Shown here piece after piece: positions 7,292 to 15,722 of a stretch of 44,904 nucleotides of DNA (within the stretch, counting starts at the first letter, position 1; each line of letters opens with the position of its first letter). The stretch is from an uncultured Clostridia bacterium (GTDB lineage: Bacteria; Bacillota; Clostridia; Oscillospirales; Acutalibacteraceae), in the NCBI GenBank assembly GCA_944376265.1, contig CALWCD010000011.1:1-44904 (forward strand). The letters run 5' to 3'. The notes under the pieces were generated by a model. It saw only the letters and a list, made by a program, of their open reading frames with translations, was not told the origin of the DNA and searched no databases. The position numbers were made by a program, and so were the translations under genes.

Positions 7292-8752
7292 ATGGCGTAT
7301 TTGCAGTCACGGAAAAACAAAGAGGGAGAAGTGGTTTCTTACAGCATTCGGGTGTACAAAGGGCGGGACCCCCGCACAGGCAAGCAGCTGACCCCCTACA
7401 CCATGACCTGGCACGTGCCGGAGGGCTGGAGCGAAAAGCGGGCCCGGAAAGAAGCGGAAAAGCAAGCGGCCGTGTTCGAGCGCCAGTGCCGGGAAGGATA
7501 CCTCACCGACAGCCGCCAGACCTTCGCCCAGTATGCGGAGTACGTGCTGGAGCTGAAGGAGCGCACGGGGCTGAAGCACCTCACCCTGATCCACTACCGG
7601 CAGAGCCTGAAGCGGGTGCTCCCCTTTCTGGGCCACCTGCGGCTGGGGGAGATCCGCCCCCAGCACCTGAACTACGTGTACCAGCAGCTCTCCCTCCCCG
7701 AGGCCCGGGAGGACAACGAGAAGGCCTTGGCCCGCCAGGCCCTGTGGCAGGTGGTGGAAGCCCGGGGGTTGGGCAGCTGTGTCGCCGGAAAGGACGGCCG
7801 GCGCATCAGCCTGGAGCGGCTGCGAAAAGGGGAACCGGTAAAGCCCGCCACCGCCCGCCGGGTGGCGGAAGCGCTGGACCTGCCCTATTCCCTGCTGTTT
7901 TCCACCCAGCGGGAGGAGAAATGCCTCAGCGGCCGGACCATTATGAACTGCCACCTGGTGATCTCCATCATTCTGGGCCAGGCGGAAAAGGAAATGCGCA
8001 TCCCTTTGAACCCGGCCCACCGGGCCAGCCCGCCCAAGCGGGAAACCTCGGACCCCAACTATTTCCAGATGGAGGAGGTGGCGAAGATCCTGAAAGCGGC
8101 GGAGGCGGAACCTATCAAGTGGAAAACGGCAGTGCACCTGCTGTTGGTGTCCGGCTGCCGGCGGGGAGAACTGCTGGGACTGAAGTGGGACCACGTGGAC
8201 TGGGAAAACGGCCAGATCCACATTGACTGCACCCTGCTTTACGCCGGGGACCGGGGCGTGTACGAGGGCACCCCCAAAACCCGGGATTCGGTGCGCACCA
8301 TCAAGCTGCCGGAGGAGACCATGTGCCTGCTGCGGGAGTATCAGCTGTGGCAGGAGGCTCAGCGCCGGGAGCAGGGAGACCGGTGGGAGGAATCCCCCTA
8401 TGTGTTTCCCGGGGAGCGGGGCGGCCGTATGAATCCCAGTCAGCTGGGAAACTGGCTGGTGCGGTTCCAGCGGCGCCACCAGCTCCCCCACCTGAACCCC
8501 CACGCCTTCCGCCACACCATGACCAGCATGCTGTTCTTCCACGGGGTGGACAGCGTGAGCATCAGCCACCGGCTGGGCCACTCCAGCGTGTCCACCACCA
8601 CCAGCATTTACAGTCATGTGATGCAGCAGGCGGAGAGCCGCATCAGCGACTGTATGGCGGATGTTCTCCTCACCACCAGAGAGGGGGGGAAAGAGCCTTT
8701 TCCCCCCTCTTCAGAGGGCGACAACAGCGGGGAAAAAACAGGGGAAAGTTGA
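7292..8752 (+). CDS. Tyrosine recombinase/integrase with HTH-like insertion
   Basis: A 486-residue site-specific recombinase. An N-terminal arm-binding region (about 1-60) is followed by a SAM-like core-binding domain (about 70-235) and the catalytic domain (about 255-450). Catalytic residues visible are Arg290 (SGCRRGELLGL), the lysine in GTPKTRDSVRTIK, His404 and Arg407 (HAFRHT), His430 (LGHSS) and nucleophile Tyr440 (SIYSH). The core-binding domain is split by a segment at about 165-210 (ISLERLRKGEPVKPATARRV, then AEAL) that reads like an XRE-type helix-turn-helix; related Clostridia integrases carry the same kind of insert. The start at 7292 has AAGGAG 6 nt upstream. No phage or conjugation genes lie nearby. 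A symmetric candidate crossover site follows 76 nt after the stop, with related copies flanking the SLH genes, so an invertase role is plausible. Confidence 0.88.
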   Translation: MAYLQSRKNKEGEVVSYSIRVYKGRDPRTGKQLTPYTMTWHVPEGWSEKRARKEAEKQAAVFERQCREGYLTDSRQTFAQYAEYVLELKERTGLKHLTLIHYRQSLKRVLPFLGHLRLGEIRPQHLNYVYQQLSLPEAREDNEKALARQALWQVVEARGLGSCVAGKDGRRISLERLRKGEPVKPATARRVAEALDLPYSLLFSTQREEKCLSGRTIMNCHLVISIILGQAEKEMRIPLNPAHRASPPKRETSDPNYFQMEEVAKILKAAEAEPIKWKTAVHLLLVSGCRRGELLGLKWDHVDWENGQIHIDCTLLYAGDRGVYEGTPKTRDSVRTIKLPEETMCLLREYQLWQEAQRREQGDRWEESPYVFPGERGGRMNPSQLGNWLVRFQRRHQLPHLNPHAFRHTMTSMLFFHGVDSVSISHRLGHSSVSTTTSIYSHVMQQAESRISDCMADVLLTTREGGKEPFPPSSEGDNSGEKTGES

Positions 8753-8827
8753 ACAAATGTTGATATTTTTCGCCTGATTCCCGGAAAAAACCACCCTCTT
8801 CCCCCGATTTTTCCACAGGTTTCCCCT

Positions 8828-8932
8828 CCCCTGTTGAAGTTTATCTATAACTTCAACAGGGGGATGGAGGTCCCGTTTCCCCAGGATTTGACTGGGTTTT
8901 TACTCTTTTTTGATGGTGGGGAGGGTTGAACT
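8828..8932 (+). repeat. Copy 1 of the S-layer upstream repeat, with symmetric 14-7-14 core
   Basis: The core is CCCCTGTTGAAGTT (8828-8841), spacer TATCTAT (8842-8848) and AACTTCAACAGGGG (8849-8862), a perfect inverted repeat shaped like a tyrosine-recombinase crossover site. It is followed by about 70 bp that match, with only a few mismatches, sequence upstream of both SLH genes. 8833-8932 aligns without gaps in length to 19734-19833 in the same orientation, and to the reverse complement of the 11911-12010 region. Weaker similarity to the SLH leader continues left to about 8802 (the ACCCTCTT and CACAGG blocks). The copy therefore contains a diverged SLH-gene leader without the gene. Confidence 0.8.
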
Positions 8933-9031
8933 TTCACGGCTGGGCGGCAAACGCAAAGAGGCGGGAACAGGTGCTGGCCGCACAGAATGAATAAAGATTT
9001 GGCCAAACGGAGAGGGAATTCAGGGACAGTC

Positions 9032-9075
9032 TTGACAAAAGGAATCGTTGTGGGCTAAAATACGATTGAATCGTA
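9032..9075 (+). promoter_or_regulatory. Promoter and operator palindrome of the AAA/DUF4143 gene
   Basis: TTGACA (9032-9037), an 18-nt spacer and TAAAAT (9056-9061) are followed at once by the perfect palindrome TACGATTGAATCGTA (9061-9075), which would cover the transcription start. The half-site AATCGTA recurs at 9098-9104, overlapping the start codon, and a near copy AATCGTT lies in the spacer at 9043-9049. A repressor-binding array is likely. Confidence 0.65.
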
Positions 9076-9103
9076 GATTGGCCAAAGGAGGTGCCGCAAT
9101 CGT

Positions 9104-10327
9104 ATGGCATTTATCAAGCGGGACATGGCAGGGAAAATCCTGGAGCTTTCCAAGGAGTATGCCTGCCTGCTGGTTACAGGGCCCAGGCAGGTGGGCAAAA
9201 CCACGCTGCTCCGGGAGCTGATGGAGCCCCGGCGGAACTATGTGACTCTGGACGATCTGGAGGAGCGGCGTCTGGCCAAGGAAGATCCTGCATTGTTTTT
9301 GCAGCTTCACGACCTTCCCCTGTTTATCGACGAAGTGCAGTATGCCCCCCAGCTGTTTTCCTATATCAAAATCGCCATTGACAACGGAGCGCCGGCAGGG
9401 TCCTTCTGGCTTACCGGGTCCCAGGCTTTCCGCATGATGGAGCTTGCCCAGGAATCCCTGGCGGGCCGCACGGCAATTCTCCACATGCCCAGCCTCTCCC
9501 AGCACGAGATCTACGGCACCGGGGAGAATGTTCCCTTTTCCCTGGACCTGCCCTCGCTGAAAGCCAGAAGGGAGCGGGGAGCTCCCGTCACCCTGGAGGG
9601 GATCTACCAGCGGATCTGGCAGGGCTCGCTGCCCGGCCATGTGAGCGGGAAATACTCCGACCGCAGCGTCTTTTACTCCAGCTACCTTCAGACCTATATT
9701 GACCGGGATGTAAGCGAACTGGTGGCGGTCACCGACAAGCTGCTGTTTCAGGATTTCATCCGGGCGGCGGCCTGCCGGGCAGGGCAGATGCTCAACGTCC
9801 ACGACATCGCCCAGGATGTGGGGGTTTCCGACGACACTGCCAGGCGGTGGCTTCAGGTGCTGGAAAAGTCCGACATTATCTTCTATCTGCGGCCCTATTC
9901 CAACAACCTGCTGAAACGGACCGTGAAAACCCCCAAGATGTATTTCTTTGACACCGGCCTGGTGGCCTATCTCACCCGGTACAGCTCCCCGGAGATCCTC
10001 CAGAACGGGGCCATCAACGGGGCGATTCTGGAAAATTATGTGGTGGGCGAGATTTTGAAAAGCTATCAGAACGCCGCCCAGGACTGCCTTTTGTGGTATT
10101 ACCGGGACAAGAGCAGTCACGAGATCGACCTGGTGATGGAAGGCGATGGCCAGCTTCACCCTCTGGAGATCAAACGCTCGGTCAACCCTGGTTCGGAACT
10201 GGTGGGGACCTTTTCCATCCTGGACAAGGGAGCGGTCCCCCGAGGAACGGGAGCCGTCCTCTGCATGAGGCCCCAGCTTTCCGCCATAGATTCCCAAAAT
10301 TTTATCGTGCCTATCTGGACCATCTGA
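9104..10327 (+). CDS. AAA family ATPase with DUF4143 domain
   Basis: A 407-residue cytoplasmic protein. Walker A GPRQVGKTT (26-34), Walker B-like LPLFIDEVQ and the sensor-like GSFWLTGSQAF mark the AAA_14 domain. The C-terminal half is DUF4143, with the helix-turn-helix-like stretch VHDIAQDVGVSDDTARRWL and a terminal block (HEIDLVMEGDG...PLEIKRS) resembling a restriction-endonuclease-like fold. The family is widespread as solitary, often horizontally moved genes of unknown function. AAAGGAGG stands upstream of the ATG. The gene has its own promoter, operator and terminator, so it is a monocistronic unit between the recombinase and the surface-protein locus. Confidence 0.9.
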   Translation: MAFIKRDMAGKILELSKEYACLLVTGPRQVGKTTLLRELMEPRRNYVTLDDLEERRLAKEDPALFLQLHDLPLFIDEVQYAPQLFSYIKIAIDNGAPAGSFWLTGSQAFRMMELAQESLAGRTAILHMPSLSQHEIYGTGENVPFSLDLPSLKARRERGAPVTLEGIYQRIWQGSLPGHVSGKYSDRSVFYSSYLQTYIDRDVSELVAVTDKLLFQDFIRAAACRAGQMLNVHDIAQDVGVSDDTARRWLQVLEKSDIIFYLRPYSNNLLKRTVKTPKMYFFDTGLVAYLTRYSSPEILQNGAINGAILENYVVGEILKSYQNAAQDCLLWYYRDKSSHEIDLVMEGDGQLHPLEIKRSVNPGSELVGTFSILDKGAVPRGTGAVLCMRPQLSAIDSQNFIVPIWTI

Positions 10328-10333
10328 ACCCAT

Positions 10334-10368
10334 CCCTTCGCCTGCGCCTGCCGGGCGGAGGGTTTTTT
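10334..10368 (+). terminator. Terminator of the AAA/DUF4143 gene
   Basis: A 9-bp stem (10334-10342 with 10354-10362, one G-T pair) is followed by six T. Confidence 0.75.
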
Positions 10369-10431
10369 CTGTCCTTTTTCCAAAAAACGGCTCAGAGACA
10401 GCCCCTGGGGCTGGCGTCCGCCATGAGATAA

Positions 10432-10465
10432 GAAAAAAAGACTGCCGCGGTTTCCCGCAGCAGTC
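10432..10465 (-). terminator. Terminator of the antiporter gene
   Basis: On the minus strand an 11-bp stem (10455-10465 with 10440-10450, one wobble) and a GAAA loop are followed by a run of T (10433-10439). It faces the terminator of the convergent ATPase gene. Confidence 0.85.
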
Positions 10466-10485
10466 CGTTTCTATGTTGCAGCCTG

Positions 10486-11784
10486 TCATTTCCCGGAGGG
10501 CTTCCCGGCCTTGGCAGCCATCACAGCCTGGGCGTCCTCGTCCTTCATGTCTCCCAGCTTTTCCGCCATGACGTACCGGTCCACCAAGGGGGTGGCAGGT
10601 TCCGTTTCGGGGGTTCCCCGCCTGGTGCGGAAGGCAAGCTTCAGGGCAATGGGGGTGAACACCGCGCAGCACACCACCATAATGATCACCGGCCCAAAGT
10701 ACTCATCGGGCATAAGCCCCATGGACGCGCCCCGGTTGGCCACGATCAGGGCCACCTCTCCCCGGCAGGCCATGCCCAGGCCCACCTGGAGGCTCTCCTG
10801 CCAGTTGAAGCCGTAGGCCTTGGCACCCAGGCCGCAGCCCACCAGCTTGGAGAGAATGGCCACCAGCACCAGCAGCACCGCGAAGACCACAATCTGCCAG
10901 TTCATGGAGGGAATGGCCACCTTCAGCCCGATGTTGGCAAAGAACACCGGGGTCAGCAGCAGGTAGGAAAGGGGCTGGAACTTGGACTCGATGTAAGCAC
11001 CACGGGGGGTGTTAGCCACAATGACGCCGGCGGCAAAAGCGCCGATAATGTCCGCCACCCCAAAGACCTCCTCCGCCAGGAAGGCCATGCCAAGGCACAG
11101 CACAAAGGCCAGCAGGGGGAACCGGTGAAGGTTTTTCTGAAAGCGGTTCTCATACCAGGTGAACAGCTTCACGCCCAGGAAGGCCACCACCGCCACAAAC
11201 AGGAAGAACAGCAGGATCTTCAGCAGCACCAGAGCCACGTTCACCGAATCCCCTGCCAGGCTGGTGACGATGGTCAGCACCACCAGGCCCAGCACGTCGT
11301 CAATAAGGGCGGCAGCCAGAATGGTGTTGCCCACTTTGGTGTTCAGCTTGCCGATCTCTTTGAGGGTCTCCACTGTGATGGACACGGAGGTGGCAGTGAG
11401 GATGGTGCCGATAAACACATGCTGGAGGATCTTGCTGGGATCGCTCTCTCCCGGGGAGAACAGGAACCCCAGCAAGGTACCCATGCCCAAAGGCACCAGC
11501 ACGCCGATAAGGGCCACCAGAAAGCCGGAGGTGCCGGCGTGTTTCAGCTCTTTGATGTCAGTGGACATGCCTGCCCCGAACATGATGACGATCACGCCGA
11601 TTTCCGACAGGCTGCTTAAAAAGTCCGTGGGCTGGATGATGTTCAGCACTGCCGGCCCAAAGATCAACCCCGCCAGCAGGGCGCCCACCACCTGGGGCAG
11701 CTGAAGCTGACGGGTGATCAGTCCCAGCACCTTGGTGCTCAGCAGGATCAGTGCCACGTCCAGTAAAAACTTGTAGGTTTCCAT
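10486..11784 (-). CDS. Cation:proton antiporter, CPA2 family
   Basis: A 432-residue membrane protein with about 12 transmembrane helices. It is predicted to exchange Na+ or K+ for H+ across the cytoplasmic membrane. The paired aspartates Asp162-Asp163 in ALIDDVLGL are the ion-binding residues of CPA2 exchangers (NapA/KefB-like). The conserved LPQVVGALLAGLIFGP near the N-terminus and GMACRGEVALIVA near the C-terminus also fit. A hydrophilic tail of about 50 residues follows, with no TrkA-N domain. It has its own minus-strand promoter and terminator and is divergent from SLH gene A. Nothing here links it functionally to the surface proteins. Confidence 0.9.
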   Translation of the reverse strand: METYKFLLDVALILLSTKVLGLITRQLQLPQVVGALLAGLIFGPAVLNIIQPTDFLSSLSEIGVIVIMFGAGMSTDIKELKHAGTSGFLVALIGVLVPLGMGTLLGFLFSPGESDPSKILQHVFIGTILTATSVSITVETLKEIGKLNTKVGNTILAAALIDDVLGLVVLTIVTSLAGDSVNVALVLLKILLFFLFVAVVAFLGVKLFTWYENRFQKNLHRFPLLAFVLCLGMAFLAEEVFGVADIIGAFAAGVIVANTPRGAYIESKFQPLSYLLLTPVFFANIGLKVAIPSMNWQIVVFAVLLVLVAILSKLVGCGLGAKAYGFNWQESLQVGLGMACRGEVALIVANRGASMGLMPDEYFGPVIIMVVCCAVFTPIALKLAFRTRRGTPETEPATPLVDRYVMAEKLGDMKDEDAQAVMAAKAGKPSGK

Positions 11785-11816
11785 GTTTCAAAACCCCTTT
11801 TCGCAATTCTACTCCT

Positions 11817-11844
11817 ATTATACCAGCCCCCTTCCAGATTGCAA
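11817..11844 (-). promoter_or_regulatory. Promoter of the antiporter gene
   Basis: On the minus strand TTGCAA (11839-11844), a 16-nt spacer and TATAAT (11817-11822) lie 33 nt upstream of the ATG. Confidence 0.65.
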
Positions 11845-11896
11845 GAAAAAGTCCCGCAGATGGTCCCCTAGCCTCCCCGCCGCCACCCTGAGGGAG

Positions 11897-12143
11897 TTTT
11901 TCCAGAAAGCAGTTCAACCCTCCCCACCGGCAAAAAAGAGTAAAAACCCAGTCAAATCCTGGGGAAACGGGGCCTCCATCCCCCGGTGGGAGTTTATAGA
12001 TAACTTCAACTCACGGGGAAAGAGCCCTGTGAGAATCTAAAATTTAAGAGGGTTGAAATTATGAAGAAAAGCAAGTTTCTGAAGAAATCACTTGCGATGC
12101 TTCTGGCCTTGATGCTGGTCGTCGCAATGATTCCGCTCAGCGC
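11897..12143 (+). repeat. 247-bp perfect inverted repeat, left arm (SLH gene A upstream and signal peptide)
   Basis: I compared this segment base by base with the reverse complement of 19601-19847 and found no mismatch. It spans 164 bp upstream of the ATG and the first 83 bp of coding sequence. The counterpart of the crossover core is at about 11985-12013, with spacer TATAGAT at 11995-12001 and right arm AACTTCAAC at 12002-12010. No convincing -35/-10 pair reading toward the gene was found in it; TATAGA at 11995-12000 is the best -10 candidate but has no -35. Confidence 0.95.
12010..12033 (+). promoter_or_regulatory. 5'-UTR stem-loop shared by both SLH genes
   Basis: CTCACGGGG (12010-12018) pairs with CCCTGTGAG (12025-12033), 9 bp with one G-T pair, 27 nt before the ATG. 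The same structure precedes gene B on the minus strand (19711-19734). Long structured leaders that stabilise mRNA are known for S-layer genes; that function here is inferred. GAGGG 8 nt before the ATG is the likely ribosome site. Confidence 0.55.
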
Positions 12144-15100
12144 GTCTGCCTCTGCGCTGCCGAACTTGACAAAGCTTTACATTGATGGCAAAGCTACCGA
12201 TGTAAATGGCACCACTTTTGCGGGTGAAGTCAAGTTCGACAGTTCTCAGGTGGAGCTCAAAGTGGCAGCCGGAAGCCTTGGAACGGCGGATGGTCCTGCT
12301 ACTCTGTCTGTGATCAAGGAAAATGTCTCTGACAGCTTTCCCATTAACGAAAGCGGTAATCCTCTTATGGATCTGAAGAAATGGGGAACTGAGACCGATG
12401 ATTCCTGGACTCTGACTCTGCAGCTTCTGGGCAACGATAAAGACCAGGCTGATGCCCAGATCTTTACTGTTGTTTTGGCTAAGGTTGAGTATGGTACCAC
12501 TGCCAGCTTGGATCCTGATGTAAAAGAGGCCGGTACTGGCGTCTACACCGTTGCAATCAACAATGCCGACCATGTTGTGGACATTGAAGTTCCCAAGGGC
12601 GTATTTAACGGTAGGAGAGAAGCCACCTTTACTGTGGCCCCTCAGGACAATGCTAGTATCGAAAGCGGTACTGCGTCTGCCACGAACAACGGTGACGGCA
12701 CCTATAACATTTCCGTGACTAAGGATGACCAGACCTTTACCATCACTTCTGAGTCTAAGAAGAATGTTGCCACCTACACCGTGAATGTCACTGAGAAGAA
12801 CGGCCTGAATTCCTTTGCCATGGGCAAATATGAGGGCAAGATTGATCAGGACAATGAGACCGTCACAGTGGAAGTGGACAAGGCTGATCTGTACAATGAG
12901 TTTGGCAAGATGCTTTCCTCTCTGTCTCTGAAGTTGGAGTATGAAACCTATCATCTGCAGTCCACTGTCAAAATTGGTACCGCAAACTATTTCACTGGCG
13001 ATACCTTTACCATGACCGTTCCTACAAATGTTTTGACTTCTAACCAGATTTACACTGGTAAAATCGCTCTTACTTGCGCCGGTGTGGCAAACGTGCAGAG
13101 ATACACTCTGAACGTGAAGGTGAAGACCAGCTCCAACACTGCTATCACCTACGCTCAGTTTGACGATGAGATTTCTGATGTGGCTGAGGATAACATTTCT
13201 GCTGTGCTGCCTGTCGTAAAGGCCGACGGTAAACAAACAAGACTGACAGCGGTGAAGGTTACTCTTCGCACTAGCACCTATGAAGAGATCAAGAGCATTT
13301 CTTACACCAAGGCAAACAATGTTGGTGCAAACTTTAAGAAAGATGGCACTAACGGGTCTGACGACGTATGGACCGCCTCTCTGGACCTCTCCACTGACAA
13401 GCTGATCACTGTGGCTGCTGAAGATGGCACCACCCAGATCTACACTTTGTCTGCTTCTCTGGCCGAGGATAAGGAGACCGCCTATCTTGACGCGATCTAT
13501 CTCAGCGGCGACGGTTATAAGTCTGAGGGCAACATCAACGGTAATACCATTACCTTTAAGGTGCCCTACATGACTTTGAATGTTGCCGAGTGGAAAGTGT
13601 ACGCCACCCCCAATTCCAGTGCTCGTGTGACTGCCTCCAATAATGGCGGTACCACTTCCACTGCTGTTGTGAACGGCACCAGCACTGCTGCTGTTATGGG
13701 CCTGGGCAATCTGGCGGTCACCACTACCAAGGTGAAGAAGGCTATTTCTGCCGTCAATAAGAACGATTCCTCCGTGTTCCAGACTTACGATGTGGTTGTT
13801 GAGCTGATCACTCCCGCTCAGATGGGCAAGACTCTCACCGATCTGGAAATTTCCATCCAGAACGTGAACCCTGCTAGCGGTCAGACCAACGCCGAAGTAA
13901 TGTCCCGCGTCAATCCCTACAATACCATCAAGGCCTCTGAAACCATTTCCATTACCGACAAGGGCAAGGCTACCAACAATACTGGCACCATCACTCTGAA
14001 GCCCGCAAAGAGCCTGAGTGGCGCTACCGACATTTGGGACGACGATCTCTATGCGATTATCACTGAGATTGAAACCGCCAACGGTGGTGTGGCGTTCTTC
14101 GCACAGAAGAGCAACTATGGCTACATGGTAAATGCTATTAAACTGAATAGTTTGGTCGAGAATTCTTCTACCTTCGATGATGACTTTGGTCTTGAGGGCT
14201 TTGACTTGGCAGACCTTAATACCGTTGCAAAAAATTATCGAATTGTGGTTCTGCCCGAGGACAAGGCTCGCGATGTCTTGGTCAGAAACACAGGCGCCAT
14301 TCTTCCTGATGAGTTTGCAACCGGTACGGAATATTCCTTCAAGGTTTCTGCTCAGACCGCTAATCCCGATGCTACCATCAGCAATATTTCTGTCAAGGAC
14401 AATGCTCTGAAGGTTGAGAACAGCACTACCATTACCGGTGAACTGGCTTATGGTGTGACTGCCGGCGGTCCCGGGGAGACTGCTAAGGGTACCTTTATGG
14501 ACTTTGAGCTCTCTCCCCATGCCCGTGTTCAGGGCTCTTGGAGATCTGGAACTGCTGGAACTGGTTATATCCGCGCTGGTGGTGACACCGACGGCGACGG
14601 TGAAGCTAATGTTGTTGGTGAAGACAACTGGAGCCTGCTGTTTGTCCGTGACAATGATCATAAAGTGAATGTGTTTGTTAATTCACTGGACATCAATCCT
14701 TCCTATGTTCCTCTGACCGGCAACAAGTTGACTGTAATTGCCGAGAATGGCAGCAAGAAGACCTATACCTTCGATCTGACCTGGGCCGATCCCAACACCG
14801 AGGCTGAGTTTACTTCCTTCAGCATTGGCAATTCTACCGGCCGTATCTCCGGTGATAAGATTGATGTGGTTGTTCCTTATGGCACCGATCTCACCGGTCT
14901 GATTCCCACCTTTACTACCTCCACTGGTGCTACTGTCACCTTGAGCGATACCAGTGTGATCAGCGGCAAGACCTTTGTGAACTTCAGCCGTCCCGTGCAG
15001 CTTCTCGTTACCTCTGAAGACGGCAAGAAGACCAATCCTTACACGGTAACCGTGAAGACTTCTGAGGCTTTCACTGATGTGCAGCCCGGTGCTTGGTACT

Positions 15101-15594
15101 ATGATAATGTGATGCAGGCTGCTGCTGCCGGTATCGTCAGCGGCCGTGGTGATGGCACCTTCGCTCCTCTGGCCAACGTGACCCGCCGCGACTTCGCCAT
15201 CATGCTGACCCAGATGATGGGTATCAGCAATGACGGCACTGCTGTGAGCCCCTTCATTGACGTGGAGGATGACGACTACGGTGTTGTTGCAATTGATTAT
15301 TGTTCTGCTCACGGAATTGTTTCTGGTTATACCGACGGTACCTTCCAGCCTAACAAGACCATTACCCGTCAGGAAGCCGCCAGCATGATCGTGAAGGCCA
15401 TGGGCGTTTCCAAGGCTTCTGAGGAACTGTATCCCGATGACTCCACCATTGCTGGCTGGGCTAAGGATGCTGTTTATAAGGCCAAAGCTGCCGGCCTGAT
15501 GAAGGGCGACGCCGGAACCGGTAACTTCCGTCCTACCGCTACGATTACAAGAGCTGAAGCTGCGTCCATCATGGTGAACGCACTGAATCAATAA
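12061..15594 (+). CDS. SLH-domain surface (S-layer-like) protein A
   Basis: A 1177-residue secreted protein. The signal peptide MKKSKFLKKSLAMLLALMLV continues to an ASASA cleavage region near residue 30. Residues of about 35-1000 are Thr/Ser/Asp-rich beta-sandwich modules. The last of these (SFSIGNSTGRISGDKIDVVV...) resembles the cadherin-like/DUF5018 type. Three SLH domains follow at about 1003-1055, 1063-1115 and 1122-1177 (FTDVQPGAWYYDNV, IDYCSAHGIVSGYTDGTFQP, TITRAEAASIMV); SLH domains bind pyruvylated secondary cell-wall polymer. Codons such as GCT and GTT are much commoner than in flanking genes, as expected for a very highly expressed gene. The ATG lies inside the perfect 247-bp inverted repeat shared with gene B. 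A terminator follows at 15637. Confidence 0.92.
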   Translation: MKKSKFLKKSLAMLLALMLVVAMIPLSASASALPNLTKLYIDGKATDVNGTTFAGEVKFDSSQVELKVAAGSLGTADGPATLSVIKENVSDSFPINESGNPLMDLKKWGTETDDSWTLTLQLLGNDKDQADAQIFTVVLAKVEYGTTASLDPDVKEAGTGVYTVAINNADHVVDIEVPKGVFNGRREATFTVAPQDNASIESGTASATNNGDGTYNISVTKDDQTFTITSESKKNVATYTVNVTEKNGLNSFAMGKYEGKIDQDNETVTVEVDKADLYNEFGKMLSSLSLKLEYETYHLQSTVKIGTANYFTGDTFTMTVPTNVLTSNQIYTGKIALTCAGVANVQRYTLNVKVKTSSNTAITYAQFDDEISDVAEDNISAVLPVVKADGKQTRLTAVKVTLRTSTYEEIKSISYTKANNVGANFKKDGTNGSDDVWTASLDLSTDKLITVAAEDGTTQIYTLSASLAEDKETAYLDAIYLSGDGYKSEGNINGNTITFKVPYMTLNVAEWKVYATPNSSARVTASNNGGTTSTAVVNGTSTAAVMGLGNLAVTTTKVKKAISAVNKNDSSVFQTYDVVVELITPAQMGKTLTDLEISIQNVNPASGQTNAEVMSRVNPYNTIKASETISITDKGKATNNTGTITLKPAKSLSGATDIWDDDLYAIITEIETANGGVAFFAQKSNYGYMVNAIKLNSLVENSSTFDDDFGLEGFDLADLNTVAKNYRIVVLPEDKARDVLVRNTGAILPDEFATGTEYSFKVSAQTANPDATISNISVKDNALKVENSTTITGELAYGVTAGGPGETAKGTFMDFELSPHARVQGSWRSGTAGTGYIRAGGDTDGDGEANVVGEDNWSLLFVRDNDHKVNVFVNSLDINPSYVPLTGNKLTVIAENGSKKTYTFDLTWADPNTEAEFTSFSIGNSTGRISGDKIDVVVPYGTDLTGLIPTFTTSTGATVTLSDTSVISGKTFVNFSRPVQLLVTSEDGKKTNPYTVTVKTSEAFTDVQPGAWYYDNVMQAAAAGIVSGRGDGTFAPLANVTRRDFAIMLTQMMGISNDGTAVSPFIDVEDDDYGVVAIDYCSAHGIVSGYTDGTFQPNKTITRQEAASMIVKAMGVSKASEELYPDDSTIAGWAKDAVYKAKAAGLMKGDAGTGNFRPTATITRAEAASIMVNALNQ

Positions 15595-15632
15595 GGTTTC
15601 AACTCTACTTAATTTTATGATTACCCCATAGG
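15590..15632 (+). repeat. 43-bp perfect inverted repeat, left arm (3' end of SLH gene A)
   Basis: This segment, starting at the stop codon of gene A, is the exact reverse complement of 15908-15950 at the stop codon of gene B. It contains GGTTTCAACTC, which resembles the GTTGAA motifs of the upstream repeat. Confidence 0.95.
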
Positions 15633-15636
15633 CAGG

Positions 15637-15662
15637 AGGGACAGCGCGAGCTGTCCCTTTTG
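15637..15662 (+). terminator. Terminator of SLH gene A
   Basis: The stem AGGGACAGC/GCTGTCCCT (15637-15645 with 15650-15658), loop GCGA, is followed by TTTTGT. Confidence 0.8.
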
Positions 15663-15722
15663 TCTGTTTCATCAGAGTTTGACTCACCCCATTTTCAGCT
15701 GATTATCTTTTAACAACAAGAA

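Noticed and set aside
7292-8752. Integrase of a prophage or conjugative element
   Set aside because: No phage structural, relaxase, replication or repressor gene lies in the following 36 kb, and no tRNA attachment site is visible. A remnant element cannot be fully excluded.
8881-8916. TTGACT followed by a T-rich stretch as an outward promoter in the S-layer repeat
   Set aside because: No TATAAT-like -10 stands at 16-18 nt spacing in any of the three copies.
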